64,000 bases of DNA from Rhodeus uyekii (taxonomy: Eukaryota > Chordata > Actinopteri > Cypriniformes > Acheilognathidae), in the NCBI GenBank assembly GCA_037043235.1, contig JAWRVZ010000096.1:1322001-1386000 (forward strand), in the 5' to 3' direction. The number at the start of each line of letters is the position of its first letter. The stretch's first letter is position 1. Positions 1-9,999 of the stretch are shown here, piece by piece. Under the pieces are notes generated by a model. That model was not told the origin of the DNA, searched no databases, and was given only the letters and a program-made list of their open reading frames with translations. A program made the translations under genes and the position numbers.

Positions 1-1
1 T

Positions 2-1393
2 TTTCATGGAGAGAAATTTAGTGGACATTTGGGTGCTGAGCGTACTTTGTTGAGAGCCAGGATAATGTGCTACTGGCCTTACATGGCTCGTGATATTCAG
101 AAATTCTGTGCTGAATGTTTGTCTTGTCAATCTTGTAGCTCTACCACACCTCATGAAAGGGCCCTGTTACAGTCAATCAGTGCAGAAAGACCATTTCAAA
201 GAATTGCTGCAGATATCACGGAGCTACCTATTACTTCCCTAGGAAATAGGTATGTTTTGGTTGTAATGGACTATTTTACACGTTTTGGCAATCTGTACCC
301 CCTGAAAGACCAGCGCGCTACAACTGTGGCACAGTGTATTTTTGAGGATTACATTAAACAGCACGGAGTCCCCGAGATAATCCATACAGACCAAGGTAGA
401 CAGTTTGAGTCAGATATGATTAAACATCTGTGCAGTCAACTAGGCATTGAGAAAACCCGTACCTCTCCCTACCATGCTCAATGTGATGGAATGGTCGAAA
501 GACTGAATCGAACATTGAAAGACCAACTCGCTAAGTACATTTGTGAAAGTGGGGGTGAGTGGGATAAGTATTTGCCTCAGGTGGAACTGGCCTATAACTC
601 AAGTGTTCATTCCAGCACTGGATTTTCTCCTTTCTTTCTAGCACATGGCAGAGAACCACGTTTACCTGCTGACATCCTTTTGAACTGTAGTCCAGTTGTC
701 ACTTCATGTACATCAGGTACCCCTGCGGACTATGCTCGAGACCTAACCACACGTTTGTCCTATGCTTTCAGAGACGCTGCTGCACAATCCACCACAGCGA
801 AGCTTAAGCAGAAAGGGCAGTATGACAAAAATACATTTTTCCATCCACATGAACCAGGTGACTTTGTGTTTTTGGATGACCCAGCACAGAAACAGAATAA
901 GCTGGCTCCTAAATGGAAAGGACCCTATCAAATTCTGAGGAGAATGGACAAAGATAATAGCCTAGGTGTAACCTACGAGATTACAGATCCACGGAATCCA
1001 CAGTCAAGAAGGTGGGTGGTTCATCACAATCGCTTAAAACCTTACAAGGGTTCCTTGTGGACTTTGCCTGCTTGTTCCTCTCCAGTATTTGTACCTCCTG
1101 TTGTAGATAGTGCGGAGGCCCCTCACTCCGCCCCACTCACTGCATTGTCAGGAGCTTTGCCTTTTCGACCCCCTACACCACCTTATGTGCCTAACCAACC
1201 TCCAAAACAGATTGTGCTTGATGAAAGAGCTGGAAGTTCAGCTCAAACTCTGGCTCAGCCAGAATGTGCGCCACAATCTAATGTTTGCCCTCAAGGCACA
1301 AGGACAGAAATATCCTCAGGAGATCCACCTCAAATGACTCGTAGTGGTCGCATGGTTAAGAAACCTGAGAAATTTAAAGATTTTGTTTGTTGA
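2..1393 (+). CDS. Ty3/gypsy integrase, 3' end of pol (partial)
   Basis: The frame is open from the window edge to the stop at 1391-1393, so this is the C-terminal end of a larger pol polyprotein and no true start is present. It opens with the integrase zinc-binding region: His codons near positions 5 and 26, then C-A-E-C and C-x2-C residues around 105-135. The DDE core follows, with Asp in ADITELP, Asp in HTDQGRQFES and Glu in MVERLNRTLK. A GPY/F-type C-terminal domain (WKGPYQILRRM, then VVHHNRLKPYKG) assigns it to the Ty3/gypsy group. The last ~110 residues are Pro/Ser-rich and unconserved in appearance. The enzyme would insert element cDNA into chromosomes. No internal stop or frameshift is seen over 463 codons, so the element is fairly young. 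Confidence 0.93.
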   Translation, partial: FHGEKFSGHLGAERTLLRARIMCYWPYMARDIQKFCAECLSCQSCSSTTPHERALLQSISAERPFQRIAADITELPITSLGNRYVLVVMDYFTRFGNLYPLKDQRATTVAQCIFEDYIKQHGVPEIIHTDQGRQFESDMIKHLCSQLGIEKTRTSPYHAQCDGMVERLNRTLKDQLAKYICESGGEWDKYLPQVELAYNSSVHSSTGFSPFFLAHGREPRLPADILLNCSPVVTSCTSGTPADYARDLTTRLSYAFRDAAAQSTTAKLKQKGQYDKNTFFHPHEPGDFVFLDDPAQKQNKLAPKWKGPYQILRRMDKDNSLGVTYEITDPRNPQSRRWVVHHNRLKPYKGSLWTLPACSSPVFVPPVVDSAEAPHSAPLTALSGALPFRPPTPPYVPNQPPKQIVLDERAGSSAQTLAQPECAPQSNVCPQGTRTEISSGDPPQMTRSGRMVKKPEKFKDFVC

Positions 1394-1577
1394 GCACTTA
1401 AATTGTTTTATACATCAATGTGATATGCTATGTTGTTAGAGTAAATTGGTATGCCACATGATTGTATACATGTTGTTACACTACTGTAAAATGTTGGGGT
1501 TATGTTGATAGGTTGTTTATTGAGGTTGTTGAATAATTCAGGATTATATTGAGAGAAACGAGGACGTTTCTTTGATA
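1394..1577 (+). other. AT-rich spacer between pol and 3' LTR
   Basis: This is untranslated internal sequence of the gypsy element. It is AT-rich and has no open frame of note. It ends in the purine tract that precedes the LTR. Confidence 0.6.
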
Positions 1578-1590
1578 AGCAGGGGAAGAC
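1578..1590 (+). promoter_or_regulatory. polypurine tract of the gypsy element
   Basis: The purine-rich run AGCAGGGGAAGAC sits directly before the TG of the LTR. This is where the plus-strand primer is expected in LTR retrotransposons. Confidence 0.6.
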
Positions 1591-1983
1591 TGTAACCTTG
1601 AATTGTGATGTTCATTTATTTTCACTTGTTTATTATTTGTTAAATGCTTATTTTATTTTGAGGAAAAGAATGTTAGTGATAATTTATTTTACTGGTAATA
1701 TACTTCAAAAATGCTTTAATACGTTTTGTTTGTTTTATGCAAATTTGTTATATTACTGAGTTTATTTGGTGCGCCGGCCCCTTTAAGGCAGGGCATGCTG
1801 GGTAATAGGAGATAGAGAGAAGGGAGAGAGTTGTACACGAGTTAGGTGGCTGCTCCTGCTTTTATGCCGACGCTTCCTATTAAAGTAACAAAATCATCAC
1901 CATTGTGACCCGTGTTTATTTGACGGTACCCGCGGAAGAGACTGGAGTCCTCGCCGACACGGCATCCAGAAATAAAGGTTACA
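1591..1983 (+). repeat. 3' LTR of the gypsy element
   Basis: The segment begins TGTAACCTT and ends AAGGTTACA, a perfect 9-bp inverted terminal repeat with canonical TG...CA ends. It is 393 bp long, follows a purine tract, and carries an AATAAA signal at 1971-1976. The 5' LTR and target duplication lie outside the window, so the target site cannot be checked. Confidence 0.85.
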
Positions 1984-2097
1984 TAAGCATCGCGCGTCTA
2001 GACGCAAGTACTCTGTAATGGGGTGGATTTTAAGAACCTGTCAGCGCTCAAACGTGCAGAGATCGCTCCGTCACTCGTAACGCCTCCGAGTCTGGTG

Positions 2098-4124
2098 AAA
2101 TCGGCTCCTTTTAATGTTCACTCTGTGAACAACAAAGCAGTCATTTTATCTGATATTATTATCGAAAAGAAACCGGACTTGGTCTGCTTAACAGAAACAT
2201 GGCACAAGCAGGGCGATGGACTTCTGTTTAATGAACTTACTCCATCTGGCTACGGTTTGTTTGATGCCCCGCGACCATCCGGCAGGGGTGGGGGCATCAT
2301 TGTGCTGTATAATCAAAGATTCACATTAAATTCAGTAGTCACCCTCCATTTTAATTCTCTTGAGTGTCTTGTTTTGAGTGTCTCTGCTCCCATCACTACA
2401 GTTATAGCTACTGTCTACAGACCTCCTAAGATAGGGGTGTCCAAACTTTTTGCAAAGGGGGCCAGATTTGACGTGGTAAAATGTGTGGGGGGCCAACCTT
2501 GGCTGACTTTCTTTACATAGAACAACAATATGTATTTCAACTAGTTTTAGAAAGCCATTCTGTGTTTCACATTAGCTTTTTTTCCCAACAATCTTAAGCA
2601 TGTCTTTTGGTACATTTGAAACATGCATATCACATGCAATTGAATATTCACTTAACTTTTCTTTAAACAGAACAGAGTTTCAAATTACATTTGAAACATG
2701 AAATATATCACCATGGCAGTTCAATTTTCACAGAACTTTTAAATAAAATAACAGAGAAATGAGCAAGCAATAGTCATATCCACAAGTGCAGGGCTCATGT
2801 GAAATATGACATCAGTAAATATAAATGTTGTTTGAACTTTTAAAAGTTTATTCTGGAGTGAAAACTGACAACTTGTCGTAATTGATGACCAGGGGAACAA
2901 GGTGGGAAGGGTTTAAAATGACAAGACACAAACACACAGCCAATGCGAACGCGCATCACCACGTGTCGACATTAAACAAAGACGGCGCACAGCTGGTGAC
3001 AACTGAACTGCGCGCGCAACACCAAAACACAACGTGAAAGCACACGGTCGATGAAAACACGAACCGCGCCCACTCAAAACATAGAACCATTCGGCTTGCG
3101 CGCTCACAACAAGGGCGAACACACGAGTTATGAATGTCTGAAACCTGACCCAGACCAAAGTATCGGGACCGGAAAATATAACCTGCACACAAGACATTAC
3201 ACAGACAAGAGCGCTCGCGGCTCGAACCGTCAAATCCGCGCGGACACACACCAAACACGAGACATTACGGTAGTGTCAGAGCTCTGCCACAACAACAAGA
3301 AATTTCTAGACAGAATGTGGCAGAACCCTGACAAAGATGTCTCGCAGGTGAGAGTCCGTTAGCAGTGTCCTCACACGGCTCTTATTTATGTTCATAACTG
3401 AGAATGTCTTCTCACAGAAATACGTCGACCCAAACAAGCTCAGCATTTTCTTAGCAAACGCTCAAATATCTCGAAACCTGTCCTTATCCAGCTGTCGTTA
3501 AAAGTTGGCGAGAGAAAGCTGCTGGTGCTGATTGCGACTCTCTGTGTCACACTGCAGCTCAATGAGCTCCAGCTGCTGCCCTCTAGCGGGTAAATGAGGA
3601 ATAGCAGTACTGCTGTCCAATTTATAAAGTATAAGTGCGGGCCAGACGTTATTGATTTTATGACAGAGGCTGCGGGCCGGATGAAATTTGAGCGCGGGCC
3701 GCATCTGGCTCACGGGCCGGACTTTGGACATGTCTGTCCTAAGACAACTGAACACTTTTTACCTGAATTTGCTGAACTACTGTCTATGTTATGCCTCAAG
3801 TTTGAGAGAACTCTTATCCTGGGGGATTTTAACATCCATGTTGACAAAAAAGAATCTGCAATGACTAAGGACTTTCTGTCTTTGCTGGACTGTTTTGACT
3901 TGAAGCAGCTTGTGGACTGCTCTACACACATCAAGGGTCACACCCTAGATCTCGTCATTGCAAAGGGATCATTCTTGCTTCAGCCCTCCACCACTGACTT
4001 AGGATTGTCTGATCACTTTGCTATCTTTTTTAATATGGAACTGTCACATCCTAACACTGCCTCATCCCATATTGTACGTTACCGCAAATGGAAATCCATT
4101 GATCTACCTGGCTTCTCTGCTTGA
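2098..4124 (+). pseudogene. LINE endonuclease domain, interrupted
   Basis: This is an APE-type endonuclease in two blocks. Block 1 (2098-2430) carries LVCLTETW, containing the catalytic Glu motif, and VIATVYRPPK. Block 2 (3745-4124) carries LILGDFNIHVD and LSDHFAIFF, which match the conserved GDFN and SDH metal/phosphate motifs. The enzyme would nick target DNA for target-primed reverse transcription. The two blocks lie in register once the intervening hAT element and one copy of its target duplication are removed, so the insertion came after the LINE was already in place. The downstream frame closes at 4122-4124. Confidence 0.8.
2432..3736. mobile_element. non-autonomous hAT element (1305 bp) inside the LINE
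   Basis: The element is flanked by a perfect 8-bp duplication, TCCTAAGA, at 2424-2431 and 3737-3744. Its ends are TAGGGGTGTCCAAA and the inverse of CAGACATGTCCAAA, so the inverted repeats are short and imperfect. Both subterminal regions are rich in GGCC/GGGCC. Eight-bp duplications and such ends are typical of the hAT superfamily. The inside holds no transposase; the small open frames on both strands overlap each other and look fortuitous. The LINE reading frame resumes exactly across the duplication. Confidence 0.85.
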
Positions 4125-6150
4125 GTCCACATTAAGCGTTTTCTCTCCGTCTGACTCTCTGGAGGACAAAATCTCACTGTTAAATACTGTTCTTATGTCT
4201 GGTCTGGACTCATTTGCACCTATGAAATCCCGGTCTGTGGCCTTTGTGCGTTCTGCTCCATGGTACAATGACGTGCTGCGCTCTATGAAGGCAGCTTGTC
4301 GTAAGATGGAGCGACGGTGGCGTCTGTCTGGCCTGACTGTGCATCACCAAGCTTGGAAAGACCATGTACTGGAATATAGGGCAGAGATTGTTTCAGTCCG
4401 GTCTCAATATTTCTCTCAGATAATTAACACTAACCAAAACAACCCCAGACAACTGTTTCATACCATTAACAAACTCCTTAAAGGAAACCGCTCTTCTTGT
4501 GTACCTACCTCAGTTCATCTTTGTAATAGGTTTCTTGATCACTTCAGTTCATAGATTGTCAATGCTCGCAATTGCATTATTTCTGTTTCGACTGATCCGG
4601 CTTTTAGGAGCACACCTTTTTCTGGCTCTTTTCTTTCTAATTTTTCCTTACACGATTTTGTTTCCCTTGGAAAGGAAGTTTCAAAATTGAAATCAACCAC
4701 TTCCACAATTGATCCCATACCTTGTGATTTGTTTAAATCATGTTTTGTTTCTTTATGCCCTGTTGTCCTGAGTATAGTAAATGACTCACTGCGAATGGGT
4801 GTTGTGCCTGCTGCACTTAAAATTGCTGCAGTTACTCCTATACCAAAAAAGACCAACGCAGACCGGGACAACCTCAATAATTTCCGTCCCATCTCAAATC
4901 TCCCCTATCTTGCAAAATTGCTTGAGCGACCTGTGGCTTCTCAATTAAATTCTCACCTCTCTGTCAATAACCTTTTTGAGCCCCTCCAGTCAGGCTTCCG
5001 CAAACTGCACAGCACAGAAACGGCATTAGTTAAGGTCACAAATGACCTGTAGATTGCTGCAGACTCTGGCTGTCTCTCCATTTTAATTCGATCTTAGCGC
5101 AGCTTTTGATACAGTGGATCACTTTACTTTACTCAGTCGTTTGGAATCCGTTTTTGGTGTTACTGACACAGTATTAAACTGGTTTAAATCTTTCCTCTCA
5201 GATCAAAGGCAGTTTGTGTCACTGGGTGGATGTAGGTCCAAAGTTGGGGCAGTGCAATTTGGAGTTCCCCAGGGATCTGTTTTGAGTCCCTTACTTTTTA
5301 GTATGTACATTTTTCCACTGGGTCAACTTCTCAGATCCTTGGGTCTTAATTTTCATTTTTATGCAGACGACACACACACATTTATATTCACTCAAAACCT
5401 GGAGATAATACGGCTGTTGGCTTTTTAGAACATTGTATCTCTGAGATAAAAATATGGATGTCATAATTTTCTCTGTTTCAATAGTGACAAAACTGAGGTC
5501 ATGCTCATCGGTTCACCCCAACAAATTCGCAAAGCTGATGCTGTAACCTTAATGGTGGATGGCTCTGCTTTGGAATTTCAAACAAAATGTAAAAATCTGG
5601 GGATGATATTCGATGCAAATCTAACATTCGATCCGCATGTACAGAATATGGTCAAAACTTCATTTTTTCATCTCAGAAACATTGCAAGACTGCGCCCTAT
5701 GTTCTCTCTCTCAGTGGTTGAAAAATTGATCAATTCATTTGTCTTTTCCCGTATCGACTATTGTAATGCTCTGCTTGCTGGGGTTTCTAAAACTACAGTA
5801 AACAAACTGCAATATGTTCAAAACTCAGTGGACAGCATCTTGACAAGGTCCAGGACAAGTGAACACATCACTCCCATCTTGGAGTCACTGCACTGGCTCC
5901 CGGTCAGGTTTCGCATTGATTTTAAAATTCTAATGCTCACCTATAAGGCCATGCATGATTTAGCACCACAATATTTGACTGAACTTTTAACTGCATACAC
6001 CCCAAGACGCAATCTCCGTTCATCTAATTCTGTTTTTTTTAATTGTTCCTCCAACACGTTTACGCTCTATGGGTGACCGGGCTTTTTCTTCCTTCGCTCC
6101 CAAACTCTGGAATGCTCTGCCCAATGAGATCAGACATGCTGACTCTTATA
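4125..6150 (+). pseudogene. LINE reverse transcriptase and C-terminal region, frameshifted
   Basis: The pieces are in at least three frames. At 4130-4554 there is a linker. At 4687-5052 the RT N-terminal blocks include NNFRPISNLPYLAKLLER and LQSGFRKLHSTETAL. At 5114-5428 there is FGVPQGSVLSPLLFSMY and the catalytic FHFYADD motif (5360-5371). At 5501-6076 is the C-terminal part with FSRIDYCNALLAGV and ITPILESLHWLPV, characteristic of L2/CR1-type elements. The breaks near 4550, 5050, 5430 and 6060 make it non-functional. It would have been the catalytic subunit for target-primed reverse transcription. Confidence 0.8.
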
Positions 6151-6548
6151 GTGGTTTTAAATTTTCACTTAAAACTTATTTTTTTAGACTTGCATACAAG
6201 TGATTATTATTGTGTGTTCTGCTTTGCTTTTTATATCATGCATCTTTTTCTTTTAAATTAAGTTTAATGTATGTTTATTGTATTTATATGTTTCTGTGCA
6301 GCGCTTTGAGATGTAACTTTTAAAGGCGCTATATAAAATAAAGTTTATTATTATTACGACATTACATAGTTCAATGTATTAGCTACCAGCTAACGTTAAC
6401 GTTACTGTGTGTTGTTAGCATGTGTTAATATTGTAAACTAGGATTAAGATAAAAAACAAATCAATATAAGCGCTTTGTAAATGAGCGAACTGAGAACTGA
6501 GTCTTGTACAAGCTCTTTTGAAAATCCCTCTGTTAGTAAATGGCTAAT

Positions 6549-6582
6549 GTGTGCGTGTGTGCGTGTGTGTGTGTGTGTGTGT
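6549..6582. repeat. (TG)n microsatellite
   Basis: An interrupted GT run containing a few GC dinucleotides. Confidence 0.9.
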
Positions 6583-7380
6583 AGAAAATACATTTTAGGA
6601 AGAAAAAAATCCAGCCACACGATCTTCAGGAGTGGTGAGTATTGATCCAAATTCAGCATTTGGAAAGCTGAATTTTCAGCATCATTACTCCAGTCTTTAG
6701 TGTCACATGATCCTTCAGAAATCATTCTGATATGCTGATGTGCTGCTCAAGAAACATTTAATATTATTATTAATGTTGAAAACACCTGTGTACATTTTTT
6801 TCAGGATTATTTAATGAATAGAAAGTTCAAAAGAACAGCATTTATCTGAAATATAAAGCTTTTGCAAAATTATAAATGTCTATACTGTCACTTTAATGCA
6901 CCCTTGCTGAAAAAATTTCTACATTTCTTTAAGTTCTTTCCCAAAAAAACAAAATCTTACCAACCCAAAACTTTTGAATGGTAAACAATGTTACAAAAGC
7001 TTTCTATTTCAGATAAATACTGTTCTTTTGAACTTTCTATTTATCAAAGAATCCTAAAAAGAACTGTTTTCAACATTGATAATAATCATAAATGTTTCCT
7101 GAGCAGCAAATCCTCAAATCAGAATGATTTCTGAAGGATCATGTGACACTGAAGGCTGGAGTAATGATGCTGGAAATTCAGCTTTGCATCACAGGAATAA
7201 ATTACATTTTAAAATGTATTCAAATAGAAAACAGTTGTTTTGCATTTTAATAATATTTCACAATATTACAGCTTATTTTGTATTTTTTATAATTTAATAG
7301 CATAAATGCAGCCCTGGTGAGCAGAAGTGAAATCTTTAAAAACATAGAAAAATATTACTGTTCTAAAACATTTGACCGGT

Positions 7381-7383
<3 letters not shown>

Positions 7384-7429
<46 letters not shown>
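7384..7429. repeat. (CA)n microsatellite
   Basis: About 23 uninterrupted CA units inside the foldback region. Confidence 0.95.
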
Positions 7430-7431
<2 letters not shown>

Positions 7432-7594
7432 TTCAAAAGTTTGTGATCGTAAGATTTTTATGTTTTTAAAAGAAGTTTCGTCTGCTCACCTGCAAGGCTG
7501 CATTTATTTAATTAATCATACTAACAGTAATATTGTGAAATAATATTACAATTTAAAATAACTTTTCTATTGTAATATTGTGAAATAATATTAC

Positions 7595-8105
7595 TGTCAC
7601 ACTTGGTCCTGTCTTTCTGTGTCTTTGTCACTTCCCTGTCACTGAGGTCATGGGGTCACTTCCTGTTGTCACTCCCTGTCTATCGTGATATCACTTCCTG
7701 TTCACTTCCAGGGCTTTCTAGAACCTTCCACACCTTTCTAGTTTCAATTACCTCGTCAGTGTCTCCAGGTGTTTCCCATGTCTGTCTCTATTTATACCCT
7801 CTTGTGTGTCCTGGTCTTTGTCAGTTGTTGATCCTGTTAATGTGACTTTGTTCCATGTTCCTGGTGCTGTAAGTTTTGTGTGTGGATGCTACCTCCTTGT
7901 TTCTCCTTGTTTCTCCTGGTTTCTCCTCGTTTCTCCAAGTGTTTTCTGGTCTCCTAGTTTTGCACAACAAGTGCCGTTTTCTGTTTATATTTAAAGTGGT
8001 TTTGTTTCTCCGAGTTTGAATAAAAGTGAGCTTCCGTTTGGAACCTGTTGCTCCTCGTCATTCCTCTCCGCATCGCACACGTTCCTGCTCTCCCTTGTTG
8101 TAACA
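7595..8105 (+). repeat. 5' LTR of gag-only element
   Basis: Begins TGTCACACTTGG and ends TTGTTGTAACA (511 bp). It carries a TTTATACC TATA-like box near 7790 and AATAAA near 8019. Compared with the 3' LTR it has an extra short insertion in the first 40 bp and extra copies of a TTTCTCCT-rich unit near 7890-7940. Confidence 0.9.
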
Positions 8106-8152
8106 GAACAACTGACCGGGCTTGTCACCCCAACAAGACTTCTCGTGGCAAG

Positions 8153-9508
8153 ATGGAAGAACCCGCCATCAAACTCGCGTCTCTTCGCCAAGGAGGTCGC
8201 TCACTGGAAAGCTACACTAGTGAGTTTCTGGATCTGGTAAACCAGGTGAGCTGGGGGAATCCTGCTCTCAATTACTGCTTCTGGCTGGGTCTGGATGATG
8301 AGCTAAACCAATTCATCGACCAGGAACACTGTTTTGAACCAGTCATGGACTTTGTGAACTACGTTCTGATTTTGAATGGTTCCAAGTTTATGGTGGGCGA
8401 ACAGGAAGACAAGGTTAGCCGTCATTCAGACCAGCCCGGGGATCAATGGGGCACCGCCGCTCACCCACCATCGACCACGACCGAATCAAAGCGCCGCCAC
8501 CTCCGTAAACGGGCTAGACCGAGTCCCGCGGCCGTTCCCGAGATCCGCCAGCCAGAGCCAGAGGCCGAGATCCGCCAGCCAGAGCCAGAGGCCGAGATCC
8601 GCCAGCCAGAGCCAGAGGCCGAGATCCGCCAGCCAGAGCCAGAGGCCGAGATCCGCCAGCCAGAGCCAGAGGCCGAGATCCGCCAGCCAGAGCCAGAGGC
8701 CGAGATCCGCCAGCCAGAGCCAGAGGCCGAGATCCGCCAGCCAGAGCCAGAGGCCGAGATCCGCCAGCCAGAGCCAGAGGCCGAGATCCGCCAGCCAGAG
8801 CCAGAGGCCGAGATCCGCCAGCCAGAGCCAGAGGCCGAGATCCGCCAGCCAGAGCCAGAGGCCGAGATCCGCCAGCCAGAGCCAGAGGCCGAGATCCGCC
8901 AGCCAGAGCCAGAGGCCGAGATCCGCCAGCCAGAGCCAGAGGCCGAGATCCGCCAGCCAGAGCCAGAGGCCGAGATCCGCCAGCCAGAGCCAGAGGCCGA
9001 GATCCGTCTGCCAGAACCGCCTCTGCCGGTCGAGCCGGCCTTCACAGATCCTCTGCCGGTCAAGCCGGCCCTGCCAGAGCCACCGGTCCAGCCCGAGCTT
9101 CTGGATCCGCCATTCCAGCTGGCCCAGCCTGAACCTCCCCCGGTCCTCCAGCCGGCCCAGCCAGAGCCTCCGCCGCCGGTCCTCCAGCCAGAGCCTCCGC
9201 CGCCGGTCCTCCAGCCAGAGCCTCCGCCGCCGGTCCTCCAGCCAGAGAAGCCAGCCTGGCCTTGCCCTGGAGGCCACCCTGAAATTTCATATGCCTATTT
9301 AATGCATGTTTCCATGTTCCATGTGTTCCTTGTTCTATGTTTCTTCCAGGCTCTGGTGTTGGTGTGTCCTATTCTTGGTTTCATGTCTGTTTCTTTCCTT
9401 GTCTTGAACTGTCCCCCTCCGGGTCACCCGCCCACCCTCCGCGACTGTCTTTTCCTAGGCGCGAGGACGCGCCTGCCGGGAGGAGGGGTGGGGAGGGGGG
9501 GTTGGTAA
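8153..9508 (+). CDS. retrotransposon gag-like protein with tandem Glu/Pro repeat
   Basis: The ATG at 8153 lies 48 bp after the 5' LTR and starts the gag-like part; the TAA at 9506-9508 directly abuts the 3' LTR. The predicted product is 451 residues. Residues ~1-85 (SLRQGGRSLESYTSEFLDL, then FWLGLDDELNQFI) resemble the helical capsid region of retrotransposon Gag proteins, which assembles the particle. A basic stretch (KRRHLRKRARPSP) follows. Next come 17 identical nine-residue units EIRQPEPEA plus one variant, then Pro-rich EPPPPVLQP units, and finally a less credible tail that runs through the purine-rich region. There is no zinc knuckle. The repeat may act as a flexible spacer; that is inference. 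Confidence 0.7.
   Translation: MEEPAIKLASLRQGGRSLESYTSEFLDLVNQVSWGNPALNYCFWLGLDDELNQFIDQEHCFEPVMDFVNYVLILNGSKFMVGEQEDKVSRHSDQPGDQWGTAAHPPSTTTESKRRHLRKRARPSPAAVPEIRQPEPEAEIRQPEPEAEIRQPEPEAEIRQPEPEAEIRQPEPEAEIRQPEPEAEIRQPEPEAEIRQPEPEAEIRQPEPEAEIRQPEPEAEIRQPEPEAEIRQPEPEAEIRQPEPEAEIRQPEPEAEIRQPEPEAEIRQPEPEAEIRQPEPEAEIRLPEPPLPVEPAFTDPLPVKPALPEPPVQPELLDPPFQLAQPEPPPVLQPAQPEPPPPVLQPEPPPPVLQPEPPPPVLQPEKPAWPCPGGHPEISYAYLMHVSMFHVFLVLCFFQALVLVCPILGFMSVSFLVLNCPPPGHPPTLRDCLFLGARTRLPGGGVGRGGW
8540..9025 (+). repeat. 27-bp tandem repeat, 17 identical units plus one variant
   Basis: The unit starts GAGATCCGCCAGCC and recurs every 27 bp from 8540 to 8998 with no mismatch that I can see; an 18th, diverged unit follows. 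The period is a multiple of three, so all frames stay open and each forward unit adds nine residues. The same property creates long spurious ORFs on the other strand. Confidence 0.97.
9164..9244 (+). repeat. 27-bp Pro-rich tandem repeat, three units
   Basis: Three successive copies of a unit starting GAGCCTCCGCCGCC encode EPPPPVLQP. A degenerate copy lies upstream at about 9130. This is a second minisatellite within the same gag frame. Confidence 0.9.
9478..9508 (+). promoter_or_regulatory. purine tract before the 3' LTR
   Basis: A G-rich run (GGGAGGAGGGGTGGGGAGG and following) ends at the LTR boundary, consistent with a polypurine tract. It also encodes the last residues of the gag frame. 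Confidence 0.55.
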
Positions 9509-9994
9509 TGTCACACTTGGTCCTGTCTTTCTTTGTCACTTCCCTGTCACTGAGGTCATGGGGTCACTTCCTGTTGTCACTCCCTGTCTATTGTGATATC
9601 ACTTCCTGTTCACTTCCAGGGCTTTCTAGAACCTTCCACACCTTTCTAGTTTCAATTACCTCGTCAGTGTCTCCAGGTGTTTCCCATGTCTGTCTCTATT
9701 TATACCCTCTTGTGTGTCCTGGTCTTTGTCAGTTGTTGATCCTGTTAATGTGACTTTGTTCCATGTTCCTGGTGCTGTAAGTTTTGTGTGTGGATGTTAT
9801 CTCCTTGTTTCTCCTCGTTTCTCCAAGTGTTTTCTGGTCTCCTAGTTTTGCACAACAAGTGCCGTTTTCTGTTTATATTTAAAGTGGTTTTTTTTTCTCC
9901 GAGTTTGAATAAAAGTGAGCTTCCGTTTGGAACCTGTTGCTCCTCGTCATTCCTCTCCGCATCACACACGTTCCTGCTCTCCCTTGTTGTAACA
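9509..9994 (+). repeat. 3' LTR of gag-only element
   Basis: 486 bp, nearly identical to the 5' LTR apart from two indels and a few substitutions. Begins TGTCACACTTGG and ends TTGTTGTAACA. Confidence 0.92.
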
Positions 9995-9999
9995 ATTAC

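Larger units (their letters stand above)
1984..6357 (+). mobile_element. L2-like non-LTR retrotransposon (LINE), degenerate and split by a hAT element
   Basis: Endonuclease, reverse transcriptase and C-terminal pieces occur in the correct order on the plus strand. The 3' end carries the GCGCTTTGAGATG and GGCGCTATATAAA motifs followed by a TTATTATTATTA tail at about 6340-6357, typical of fish L2 elements. The 5' end is not resolved; it abuts the gypsy LTR at 1983. Several frameshifts and stops break the ORF, and a 1.3-kb hAT element interrupts the endonuclease. Clade assignment rests on recalled tail and RT features, not a search. Confidence 0.75.
6358..7594. repeat. foldback-type repeat region with microsatellites
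   Basis: There is no gene here. The block around 6660-6785 (GATCCTTCAGAAATCATTCT and following) is repeated in inverse orientation at about 7065-7185. An inner pair (about 6835-6880 against 6985-7040, around AAAGTTCAAAAGAACAG) is also inverted, so 6660-7185 can fold into one long imperfect hairpin centred near 6930. Similar sequence continues to 7594 and resumes after 9999. This is a common style of AT-rich non-autonomous DNA element in fish genomes; I cannot name the family. Confidence 0.6.
7595..9994 (+). mobile_element. complete gag-only LTR retrotransposon (2.4 kb)
   Basis: Two direct repeats of about 0.5 kb bracket a single long ORF. The element is flanked by a perfect 5-bp duplication, ATTAC, at 7590-7594 and 9995-9999. 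It lacks protease, RT and integrase, so it must be mobilised by enzymes of another element. The flanking foldback repeat reads through when the element and one ATTAC are removed. The two LTRs differ mainly by short indels in T-rich tracts, which indicates a recent insertion. No clear tRNA primer site is visible after the 5' LTR. Confidence 0.9.

Noticed and set aside
2913..3362. Cys-rich and Arg/Thr-rich frames at 2913-3258 and 3051-3362
   Set aside because: They overlap on opposite strands within a non-autonomous hAT element and share no family feature.
8540..9025. CRISPR-like array
   Set aside because: Units are directly adjacent without spacers, lie within a gag frame, and the DNA is eukaryotic.
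8376..9302. Long Ser/Arg-rich, Gly/Ser-rich and Leu/Trp-rich frames on both strands
   Set aside because: They are by-products of the 27-bp repeat, whose period keeps every frame open; only the forward frame with the gag-like N terminus is supported.
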